Positions 57,425 to 64,000 of a DNA stretch of 64,000 nucleotides are shown piece by piece; the stretch's first letter is position 1; every line of letters begins with the position of its first letter. Source of the stretch: Mycoplana azooxidifex (GTDB taxonomy: Bacteria > Pseudomonadota > Alphaproteobacteria > Rhizobiales > Rhizobiaceae); assembly GCF_014196765.1 (NCBI RefSeq), contig NZ_JACIEE010000004.1, positions 108,435-172,434 on the forward strand, given 5' to 3'. The translations under genes were made by a program, and so were the position numbers. Under the pieces are notes generated by a model that was not told the origin of the DNA, searched no databases, and worked only from the letters and a program-made list of their open reading frames with translations.

Positions 57425-57930
57425 TGCGCGCACCCCTTGTAGACCAGGACGTCCCAGGGAACGCTGGTGAGCTTCTTCTCTTCCCAGGCATTGGAGTAGC
57501 GAAGCGCCGGACCGAAACCGGCGAGCAGCAGCCGCTCGGCGGCCTCCTCGCCCTCCTCGGGCACCGTTTCGCCGATGTTTCCGTCCGCGCCGACCGGATA
57601 GATCACCCCTTCCCAGACGGTGCAGGCGGCGATCTCCTCGCCGGTCACGTCACCCGTCGGGCAATTGTGCATGATCATGCCGTTCGACCGCGCCACCTCG
57701 TCGCCGGGCATGATATGGCCGTTCAGGAGCAGCCCGCCCTTCACCTGCCGGATTTTGAACAGGTGGCTGACCACCGCCGCCTCCGACCCGACCGGCTCGA
57801 AGGCGAGCTCATAGACCTCGTCCCTGTCGACATAGATCGCCTGCGCTTGCGGGCACTGCGCCGCCAGCGACGCGCTCGTAAGCGAGATCGAAAGGACCGA
57901 TGCCATCAGGAGAGGGCGGCAGACGCGCAT
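57421..57930 (-). CDS. Periplasmic protein of unknown function
   Basis: A 169-residue protein with a Sec signal peptide (RPLLMASVLSISLTSASLAA, cleavage near residue 24). After it are four cysteines (about residues 26, 90, 103 and 167), enough for two disulfides. I see no known domain. Segments such as YELAFEPVGSEAAVVSHLFK and LLLNGHIMPGDEVARSNGMI, and NCPTGDVTGEEIAACTVWEG, look like a small beta-rich folded protein. It overlaps the SDR start by four bases and lies three bases after the LysE gene, so it is clearly in the operon. Its role is open. Confidence 0.75.
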   Translation of the reverse strand: MRVCRPLLMASVLSISLTSASLAAQCPQAQAIYVDRDEVYELAFEPVGSEAAVVSHLFKIRQVKGGLLLNGHIMPGDEVARSNGMIMHNCPTGDVTGEEIAACTVWEGVIYPVGADGNIGETVPEEGEEAAERLLLAGFGPALRYSNAWEEKKLTSVPWDVLVYKGCAQ

Positions 57931-57933
57931 GGA

Positions 57934-58575
57934 TCAACCGGCCCGTTCCGTCGCAAGCTTGATGCCGAGCGCGATGAAGACGACCCCGCTTGTGCGATCG
58001 ATCCACTGGCTGGCGCGCGAGAAGGCCGCGCGCATCCTGGGCGTCGTCATGAACAGGGACACGCCGATGAACCAGCAAATCAGGCAGGTCGCCATCACGA
58101 GCCCGTAGCCGAACTTGATCGTCATCGGCGTATGCGCGCTGACGACGGTGGAGAAGATCGACAGGAAGAAAAAGACCGCCTTGGGGTTCAGCACATTCGC
58201 CATGAAGCCGAGGCCGAAGGCCCGCAGCGCCGGCTGCCGCTTGCCGTCCGCAGCGCCCGCGGCCGCGGGAGCATCGATCTCCGTCCGGCCGGCCCTGAGC
58301 GCCTTGATGCCGATATAGACGAGATAGGCGACGCCGCACCATTTGACGATGTTGAACAGGTAGATCGACTGGGAGATGATCAGGCCGAGACCGAGGATCG
58401 TGTAGCTGACGTGGAACATCAGCGAGGCGCCGATGCCGAACGAGGTGATGATCGCTGACCGCCTGCCGTGCACGATCGACTGACGCATGACCATGGCGAG
58501 GTCGGCGCCGGGGGAGACGATGGCAAAGGCGAAGATCGCCATCAGCGAAGCAAGTTCGATCAGGTAGGTGTGCAT
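57934..58575 (-). CDS. LysE/RhtB-family amino-acid exporter
   Basis: A 213-residue inner-membrane exporter with six helices. The family opening LIELASLMAIFAFAIVSPGA with DLAMVMRQSIVHGRR is clear, followed by GIGASLMFHVSYTILGLGL and FVMGLLMNVLNPKA-like FMANVLNPKAVFFFLSIFST. It probably exports an amino acid or homoserine-lactone-like solute by proton exchange; the substrate cannot be read from sequence. It sits 42 bases after the MAPEG gene on the same strand. Confidence 0.9.
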   Translation of the reverse strand: MHTYLIELASLMAIFAFAIVSPGADLAMVMRQSIVHGRRSAIITSFGIGASLMFHVSYTILGLGLIISQSIYLFNIVKWCGVAYLVYIGIKALRAGRTEIDAPAAAGAADGKRQPALRAFGLGFMANVLNPKAVFFFLSIFSTVVSAHTPMTIKFGYGLVMATCLICWFIGVSLFMTTPRMRAAFSRASQWIDRTSGVVFIALGIKLATERAG

Positions 58576-58617
58576 CCCAGTCTCCGGTGCGCCCGATCGG
58601 CGGACGCGGCGCGTCGA

Positions 58618-59031
58618 TCACAATACGAGGGCAGCGAACATCACGAAAAGCCCAGCCAGCGAGCCGAGCCAGATCAGCGAGCGGACATAGGCGATGCCCG
58701 CCAGGTAAAGCGGTATGTAGAGAATGCGGCAGGCGAACCACAGGAGCGCGCCGCTATAGCCCCAGCCGGACGGATCGCCGGAAAGGGCCAGCGCCAGCGC
58801 GAGGCCGATGAAGGCCGGATAGGTCTCGCGCAGGTTGGCAGACGCCCGCTCCACCCGCCCGGCGAGCTTGCCGAGCGGCTTGGCCTCGCCGTCGCGCGGG
58901 CCGGCGTTCCAGTCCGCCCCGCGGTCGTGGGTCGCCAGCGCCCCCTGCAGCATCACCTGGAAGACGAGCAGCGCCGCACTCCACGCCACGAGCGTGAGAA
59001 ACGGTGAAGTGGCGAGCGCTGCGGCGTCCAT
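58618..59031 (-). CDS. MAPEG-family membrane protein
   Basis: A 137-residue four-helix membrane protein of the MAPEG family (glutathione-S-transferase/eicosanoid type). The family motif is seen as VERASANLRETYPAFIGLAL with the Arg-Ala-x-x-Asn-x-x-Glu core, and helices lie at about 8-30, 66-86, 90-110 and 115-137. Bacterial members may conjugate glutathione to hydrophobic compounds; many are uncharacterised. It lies 12 bases after sucB and so appears co-transcribed with the suc genes. Confidence 0.85.
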   Translation of the reverse strand: MDAAALATSPFLTLVAWSAALLVFQVMLQGALATHDRGADWNAGPRDGEAKPLGKLAGRVERASANLRETYPAFIGLALALALSGDPSGWGYSGALLWFACRILYIPLYLAGIAYVRSLIWLGSLAGLFVMFAALVL

Positions 59032-59043
59032 CCCGGCCGGTCC

Positions 59044-60300
59044 TTACAGGTCCAGAACGAGGCGTTCCGGATCTTCCAGGCTTTCCTTGACCCGGACCAG
59101 GAACGTCACGGCTTCCTTGCCGTCGACGATGCGGTGGTCGTAGGAGAGCGCCAGGTACATCATCGGACGGATGACGACCTGGCCGCCGATCGCGACCGGA
59201 CGCTCCTGGATCTTGTGCATGCCGAGGATGCCCGACTGCGGCGCGTTCAGGATCGGCGAGGACATCAGCGAGCCGTAGACGCCGCCATTGGTGATGGTGA
59301 ACGTGCCGCCCTGCATGTCGGCCATCGATAGGGTGCCGTCGCGGGCAGCCTTGGCAAGGCGACCGAGCTCCTTTTCGATCTCGGCGATCGACATCTGGTC
59401 GGCGTCGCGGATCACCGGAACGACGAGGCCCTTGTCAGTGCCGACGGCCATGCCGACATGACAATAATTCTTGTAGATGATGTCGGTGCCGTCGATCTCG
59501 GCGTTGACGGCCGGCAGTTCCTTCAGCGCATGCGTGATGGCCTTGGTGAAGAAGCCCATGAAGCCGAGCTTCACGCCGTGCTTCTTCTCGAAGATATCCT
59601 TGTACTTGGTGCGCAGGTCCATGATCGCCTTCATGTCCACCTCGTTGTAGGTGGTCAGCATGGCGGCGGTGTTCTGCGCATCCTTCAGACGCTTGGCGAT
59701 GGTCTGGCGCAGGCGCGTCATCTTCACGCGTTCTTCGCGCGGGGCGTCTGCTTCCGGCGAAGGCGCGCGGGCCTGGATCTGGATGGGTGCAGCCGAGGCT
59801 GCCGGCGCCGCAATGCCCTTGGCGACGGCGGCGAGCACGTCGCCCTTCAGCACCTGGCCGCGCTTGCCGGAGCCGTCCACCTGATCGGCGGAAAGGTTGT
59901 TCTCAGCGAGGATCTTCGCCGCCGCCGGAGCCGGCGGCATGGACGAGGAAGCCGCAGCCGGCGCGGCAGCGGCGGCCGGTGCTGCTGCAGGAGCAGGTGC
60001 GGATGCTGCGGCGGGTGCCGTCTCGGCAGCCTTGGCGGCGGGAGCTGCGGCACCGGCGGAAGCGCCCTCGGCGATCTGGCCGAGCAGTGCCCCGAGGCCG
60101 ACCGTCTCGCCGTTCGGCGCAACGATCTCTGACAGGACGCCGGAAGCCGGCGCCGGCACTTCGACGGTCACCTTGTCGGTTTCCAGTTCGACGAGCGGTT
60201 CGTCCGCCTTGACGGTGTCGCCGACCTTCTTGAACCAGGTGCCGACGGTCGCTTCGCTGACGGATTCGCCGAGGGTCGGAACGCGGATTTCAGTTGCCAT
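59044..60300 (-). CDS. sucB: Dihydrolipoyllysine-residue succinyltransferase (E2 of 2-oxoglutarate dehydrogenase)
   Basis: A 418-residue E2. One lipoyl domain (residues 1-80) carries the lipoyl lysine in [20 protein letters not shown] long Ala/Pro linker (about 85-125) leads to the E1/E3-binding domain ([20 protein letters not shown]). The catalytic domain ends with the active-site [17 protein letters not shown], histidine and aspartate included. One lipoyl domain is normal for SucB. It has a ribosome site CTGAAATG-type region upstream and follows a 70-residue gene by 55 bases. Confidence 0.96.
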   Translation of the reverse strand: MATEIRVPTLGESVSEATVGTWFKKVGDTVKADEPLVELETDKVTVEVPAPASGVLSEIVAPNGETVGLGALLGQIAEGASAGAAAPAAKAAETAPAAASAPAPAAAPAAAAAPAAASSSMPPAPAAAKILAENNLSADQVDGSGKRGQVLKGDVLAAVAKGIAAPAASAAPIQIQARAPSPEADAPREERVKMTRLRQTIAKRLKDAQNTAAMLTTYNEVDMKAIMDLRTKYKDIFEKKHGVKLGFMGFFTKAITHALKELPAVNAEIDGTDIIYKNYCHVGMAVGTDKGLVVPVIRDADQMSIAEIEKELGRLAKAARDGTLSMADMQGGTFTITNGGVYGSLMSSPILNAPQSGILGMHKIQERPVAIGGQVVIRPMMYLALSYDHRIVDGKEAVTFLVRVKESLEDPERLVLDL

Positions 60301-60355
60301 TGTTCAAGTCCTGAAATGTTGAATGGGTTGAATTCTGTTGCGGAAAACCGGCGTG

Positions 60356-60568
60356 TTACGACCGGAGGATCAGGGTCGGCATGGGTGCGATATCGAACCG
60401 GAAGCCGATCCCGGCAAGGATTACCGGATCGGCATCGGCAAGCAATTGGGCCTCTTCAGCATTCTCCACCTCGACGAGCGCCATGCCCCAGGCCTTCACC
60501 TCCGGCTCCGTCGCGTCATGCGGAAAGGTGGGGCGCGGCGGCACGAGCCTCAAGTGGAAATATGCCAT
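60356..60568 (-). CDS. Small protein of unknown function between sucA and sucB
   Basis: A 70-residue protein, MAYFHLRLVPPRPTFPHDAT at the start, then WGMALVEVENAEEAQLLADA and a C-terminal GFRFDIAPMPTLILRS. The layout suggests a small alpha/beta fold like YciI-type proteins (a strand, helix, strand with a DPVILAGIGF turn), but I cannot assign it. It has a strong ribosome site (GGGGAGGG, nine bases upstream) and lies 15 bases after sucA, so it is real and co-transcribed. Whether it acts on 2-oxoglutarate dehydrogenase is unknown. Confidence 0.7.
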   Translation of the reverse strand: MAYFHLRLVPPRPTFPHDATEPEVKAWGMALVEVENAEEAQLLADADPVILAGIGFRFDIAPMPTLILRS

Positions 60569-60583
60569 CGCGCCACCCTCCCC

Positions 60584-63580
60584 TTAGCCGCCGAGCGCGT
60601 CCTCGAGGAACGCCGCCAATTGTGCGAGGTGCTTCGACATCAGGCCCGTCGCCGGCGAAGCTGCTGCCGGACGGCCGGTATAGCGGACGCGCTGGTGCTT
60701 GGCATCGATGTGGGCGAGCACCCACTCCAGGTACGGGTCGATGAACGACCAGGCGCCCATGTTCTTCGGCTCTTCCTGGCACCAGACCATCTCCGCATGA
60801 CGGAAGCGCGACAGCTCGTTGATGAGTGCCTTGGCCGGGAACGGGTAGAGCTGCTCCAGACGCAGCAGGTAGACGTCGTCGACGCCCCGCTTCTCGCGCT
60901 CTTCGAGCAGGTCGTAGTAGACCTTGCCCGAGCACATGACGACGCGGCGGATCTTGGCATCCTTCTGCAGCTTGATCGGGCCGTCCTTGATCACCTCTGC
61001 GTCGTCCCACAACAGGCGGTGGAACGAGCTTTCGCCGGCAAGCTCCGACAGGCTCGAGACCGCCCGCTTGTGGCGCAGCAGCGACTTCGGCGTCATCAGG
61101 ATCAGCGGCTTGCGGAAGTCGCGCTTGATCTGCCGGCGCAGGATGTGGAAGTAGTTCGCCGGCGTCGTGATGTTGGCGACCTGCATGTTGTCTTCCGCGC
61201 AGAGTTGCAGGAATCGCTCGAGGCGGGCCGAGGAATGCTCCGGTCCCTGGCCCTCGTAGCCGTGCGGCAGCAGGCAGACGAGGCCCGACATGCGCAGCCA
61301 CTTGCGCTCGCCCGACGAGATGAACTGGTCGAACACCACCTGCGCGCCGTTGGCGAAGTCGCCGAACTGGGCTTCCCACAACGTCAGCGCATTCGGCCGC
61401 GCCAGCGAGTAGCCGTATTCGTAGCCGAGCACCGCTTCTTCCGAGAGCATCGAGTTGATGACCTCGTAGCGGCCCTGGGTCGGCGACAGGTTGGCGAGCG
61501 GAATGTAGCGCTCTTCGGTTTCCTGGTCGTAGAGAACCGAATGGCGCTGCGAGAACGTGCCGCGCTCGCTGTCCTGGCCGGACAGGCGGATCTTGGTGCC
61601 CTCGACGCAGAGCGTGCCCAAGGCGAGCGCCTCGCCCATCGCCCAGTCGAGGCCTTCGCCGGTCTCGATCATCTGGGCGCGGTTATCCATGAAGCGCTGG
61701 ATCGTGCGGTGCGCCTTGAAGCTTTCCGGAGTGGTGGAGAGCTTGCGGCCGATCTCCTTCAACTGCTTCATCGGCACCGAGGTCTTGCCGCGACGCTGCT
61801 CGTCGGCATTGTCGGCGGCGCGCAGGCCAGACCACACGCCGTCCAGCCAGTCGGCCTTGTTCGGCTTGTAGGACTGGCCGGCGTCGAACTCCTGTTCGAG
61901 CCTGGCGCGCCAATCGGCCCTCATCTTCTCGAATTCGCCTTCGGTGATCAGCCCCTCGTCGATCAGGCGCTGGCCGTAGATCTGCACGACCGTCCTGTGG
62001 GCGCGGATCGCCTTGTACATCTTCGGCTGCGTGAACGCCGGCTCGTCGCCTTCGTTGTGGCCGAAGCGGCGGTAGCAGAACATGTCGAGCACGACCGGCT
62101 TGTGGAACTTCATCCGGTATTCGGTCGCGATCTTGGCGGCGTAGACGACCGCTTCCGGATCGTCGCCGTTGACGTGGAAGATCGGCGCCTCGATCATCTT
62201 GGCGACGTCGGACGGATAGGGCGACGAGCGCGAGAAGGCCGGATTGGTGGTGAAGCCGATCTGGTTGTTGATGATGACGTGCATCGTTCCGGCGACGCGA
62301 TACCCGCGCAGGCCGGAAAGGCCGAGGATTTCGGAAATGACGCCCTGGCCGGCAAAGGCTGCGTCGCCGTGGATAAGCAGCGGCATGACCTTGGCACGCT
62401 CGCGCAAGGGGATGATGTCGCCCTCGAAGACCGTCGCCATCTGGTCCTGCTTGGCACGCGCCTTGCCCATCACGACCGGGTTGACGATCTCCAGGTGAGA
62501 GGGGTTCGCCGTCAGCGATAGGTGGACCTTGTTGTTGTCGAACTCGCGGTCGGAGGAAGCACCGAGATGGTACTTCACGTCGCCGGAGCCTTCGACGTCG
62601 TCGGGTGCGTAGGAGCCGCCCTTGAACTCGTGGAAGATCGCCCGGTGCGGCTTGGCCATCACCTGGGACAGCACGTTCAGGCGGCCGCGATGGGCCATGC
62701 CGAGGACGATCTCCTTCAGCCCTTCCTGCCCGCCGCGCTTGATGATCTGCTCGAGCGCCGGGATCAGAGATTCACCGCCGTCCAGACCGAAGCGCTTGGT
62801 GCCCTTGTACTTGACGTCGATGAACTGCTCGAAGCCTTCCGACTCGATCAGCTTCTGCAGGATCGCCTTCTTGCCTTCCGGCGTGAACTCGACCCCCTTG
62901 TCGGGGCCCTCGATGCGCTCCTGGATCCACGCCTTGATCTCCGGATCGGAGATGTGCATGAACTCGACGCCGAGCGTCGAGCAGTAGGTGCGCTCGAGGA
63001 TCTCGATCATCTGCGGGATCGTCGCGTATTCGAGACCCAGCACATTGTCGAGGAAGATCGGGCGGCTGTAGTCCGCTTCCGAGAAGCCGTAGGACTTCGG
63101 CGACAGTTCGTCGTAGTCCTCCACCGGATCGGCAAGGCCGAGCGGGTCGAGCTTGGCGTGCAGGTGGCCGCGCATGCGGTAGGCGCGGATCATCATGATG
63201 GCGCGCACGCTGTCGCGGCTCGCCTGTTGGACGTCGCTGGCATTGACCGGGACGCCGGTCGAAACCGCAGTCTCCTCGGCCTTGGCCTTGACCTTCTTCT
63301 CCACGGCCTTTTCGACCGTGCCCCAGTCGCCGTCGAGCGCCGACACCAGTTCGCCATTGGCGGCGATCGGCCAGTTCTTCTTCTTCCAGGACGCGCCCTG
63401 TGCCGCCTTCGCGATGTCGGCGGACCGGTCGTCGAGAGCCTTGAAGAAGCCCTGCCATTCGGGCGCCACGGAGGATGGATCCTGCTCGTAGCGGGCATAG
63501 AGCTGTTCGATATAGGCTGCATTGGCACCGTCGAGGAACGACGTCACCTGAAACTGTTCGTTGGCGTCTTGTCTTGCCAT
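60584..63580 (-). CDS. sucA: 2-oxoglutarate dehydrogenase E1 component
   Basis: A 998-residue thiamine-diphosphate enzyme that decarboxylates 2-oxoglutarate and passes the succinyl group to SucB. The N-terminal E1 peptide is SFLDGANAAYIEQLYARYEQ. GMAHRGRLNVLSQVMAKPHR and the ThDP/Mg site GDAAFAGQGVISEILGLSGL are intact. The transketolase-like C-terminal part includes FGDFANGAQVVFDQFISSGE and QLYPFPAKALINELSRF. Length is normal. It lies 154 bases after sucD on the same strand, with a small gene and sucB following. Confidence 0.97.
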   Translation of the reverse strand: MARQDANEQFQVTSFLDGANAAYIEQLYARYEQDPSSVAPEWQGFFKALDDRSADIAKAAQGASWKKKNWPIAANGELVSALDGDWGTVEKAVEKKVKAKAEETAVSTGVPVNASDVQQASRDSVRAIMMIRAYRMRGHLHAKLDPLGLADPVEDYDELSPKSYGFSEADYSRPIFLDNVLGLEYATIPQMIEILERTYCSTLGVEFMHISDPEIKAWIQERIEGPDKGVEFTPEGKKAILQKLIESEGFEQFIDVKYKGTKRFGLDGGESLIPALEQIIKRGGQEGLKEIVLGMAHRGRLNVLSQVMAKPHRAIFHEFKGGSYAPDDVEGSGDVKYHLGASSDREFDNNKVHLSLTANPSHLEIVNPVVMGKARAKQDQMATVFEGDIIPLRERAKVMPLLIHGDAAFAGQGVISEILGLSGLRGYRVAGTMHVIINNQIGFTTNPAFSRSSPYPSDVAKMIEAPIFHVNGDDPEAVVYAAKIATEYRMKFHKPVVLDMFCYRRFGHNEGDEPAFTQPKMYKAIRAHRTVVQIYGQRLIDEGLITEGEFEKMRADWRARLEQEFDAGQSYKPNKADWLDGVWSGLRAADNADEQRRGKTSVPMKQLKEIGRKLSTTPESFKAHRTIQRFMDNRAQMIETGEGLDWAMGEALALGTLCVEGTKIRLSGQDSERGTFSQRHSVLYDQETEERYIPLANLSPTQGRYEVINSMLSEEAVLGYEYGYSLARPNALTLWEAQFGDFANGAQVVFDQFISSGERKWLRMSGLVCLLPHGYEGQGPEHSSARLERFLQLCAEDNMQVANITTPANYFHILRRQIKRDFRKPLILMTPKSLLRHKRAVSSLSELAGESSFHRLLWDDAEVIKDGPIKLQKDAKIRRVVMCSGKVYYDLLEEREKRGVDDVYLLRLEQLYPFPAKALINELSRFRHAEMVWCQEEPKNMGAWSFIDPYLEWVLAHIDAKHQRVRYTGRPAAASPATGLMSKHLAQLAAFLEDALGG

Positions 63581-63734
63581 GGTCGCTCGCGGGCGCCGCG
63601 CCCGCCTCCTGACTTCAATCGACCCCGGAAGGTGCGCCCGGGGGAAACGCCCGCCCGCAAAGCTCGTCCTCGTCGACGGGCCGGGCGATGGGAACAGGCA
63701 GCCGGCGCTGGGCCGGCCGCCCCTGTCGTTCGTC

Positions 63735-64000
63735 TCAGCCCTTCAGGACTTCGACGAGTGTCTTGCCGAGGCGCGCCGGAGAAGGCGACACCTTGATGCC
63801 GGCCGCTTCCATGGCGGCGATCTTCGATTCCGCGTCGCCCTTGCCGCCGGAAACGACGGCACCGGCATGGCCCATGGTGCGGCCCTTCGGAGCGGTACGA
63901 CCGGCGATGAAGCCTGCCATCGGCTTCTTGCGACCCTTCTTGGCCTCGTCGATCAGGAACTGCGCTGCCTCTTCCTCGGCCGCGCCGCCGATTTCGCCGA
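63735..64000 (-). CDS. sucD: Succinyl-CoA synthetase alpha subunit (3' part; gene begins outside the window)
   Basis: The last 88 codons of the gene, which starts beyond base 64000. [15 protein letters not shown], then [20 protein letters not shown] and [20 protein letters not shown] are the unmistakable C-terminal part of SucD, including the active-site side loop GHAGA. The normal gene is about 300 codons. Its position before sucA is the usual mdh-sucCDAB order of rhizobia, so an operon with sucA is likely. Confidence 0.95.
   Translation of the reverse strand, partial: GEIGGAAEEEAAQFLIDEAKKGRKKPMAGFIAGRTAPKGRTMGHAGAVVSGGKGDAESKIAAMEAAGIKVSPSPARLGKTLVEVLKG

Overview
The window is a contiguous stretch of GC-rich (about 63-65% by eye), densely coded chromosomal DNA from an alphaproteobacterium, most probably a member of the Rhizobiaceae (Ensifer, Shinella, Rhizobium or a close relative). 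This rests on four things: an atpHAGDC operon with an Ala/Lys-rich extension on AtpD, a rhizobial-type glpR/glpDSTPQUV glycerol locus, an sucD-sucA-sucB-lpdA order interrupted by small genes, and RIME-like palindromic intergenic repeats. I see no tRNA, rRNA, CRISPR array, insertion sequence or phage gene. Both ends cut a gene: coxL-like at base 1 and sucD at base 64000.

Region by region. 1-1342: molybdenum hydroxylase genes (coxS-like small subunit, partial coxL-like large subunit). 1772-10051: a small glycine-zipper lipoprotein, then tamA and tamB of the outer-membrane translocation and assembly module; TamB carries a clear internal tandem duplication of about 520 residues. 10094-12876: an Lrp/AsnC regulator divergent from arginase and ornithine aminotransferase (arginine to glutamate semialdehyde). 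13017-15334: a lone CheW, an alpha/beta hydrolase and an isoprenylcysteine methyltransferase-like membrane protein. 15383-22773: soluble NAD-dependent molybdenum formate dehydrogenase, fdsGBA-fdhD-fdsD, preceded by a LysR gene, with a LysR-type box at the fdsG promoter and a perfect 46-bp inverted repeat between fdsB and fdsA.

22872-33901: acuI-like reductase, ArsR regulator, SDR, then glpR, glpD and the ABC glycerol importer glpSTPQUV. Repeated TTTCGTTT half-sites lie before glpR and glpD. The two importer ATPases have complementary motif losses, which predicts one live and one dead nucleotide site. 34055-39055: an enolase-superfamily dehydratase/racemase, aldehyde dehydrogenase and iron alcohol dehydrogenase, divergent from a LysR regulator; substrate unknown. 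39197-42266: an unknown membrane-anchored protein, a metallophosphatase and bifunctional manC.

42471-52828 is a long minus-strand block: atpHAGDC, a small membrane protein, priA, a RecF-like ATPase and an acyltransferase. 52962-55130 runs plus: xerC and a TraB/GumN protein. 55238-64000 runs minus: sucD, sucA, a 70-residue gene, sucB, a MAPEG protein, a LysE exporter, a periplasmic unknown, an SDR and lpdA, closely packed and probably partly co-transcribed. sucA, sucB and lpdA encode E1, E2 and E3 of 2-oxoglutarate dehydrogenase, and sucD the next TCA enzyme.

No defence island or obviously new multi-gene machine is visible. The best leads are the asymmetric GlpS/GlpT pair, the TamB duplication, the small conserved-looking genes inside the suc-lpd block, and the intra-operonic palindromes.
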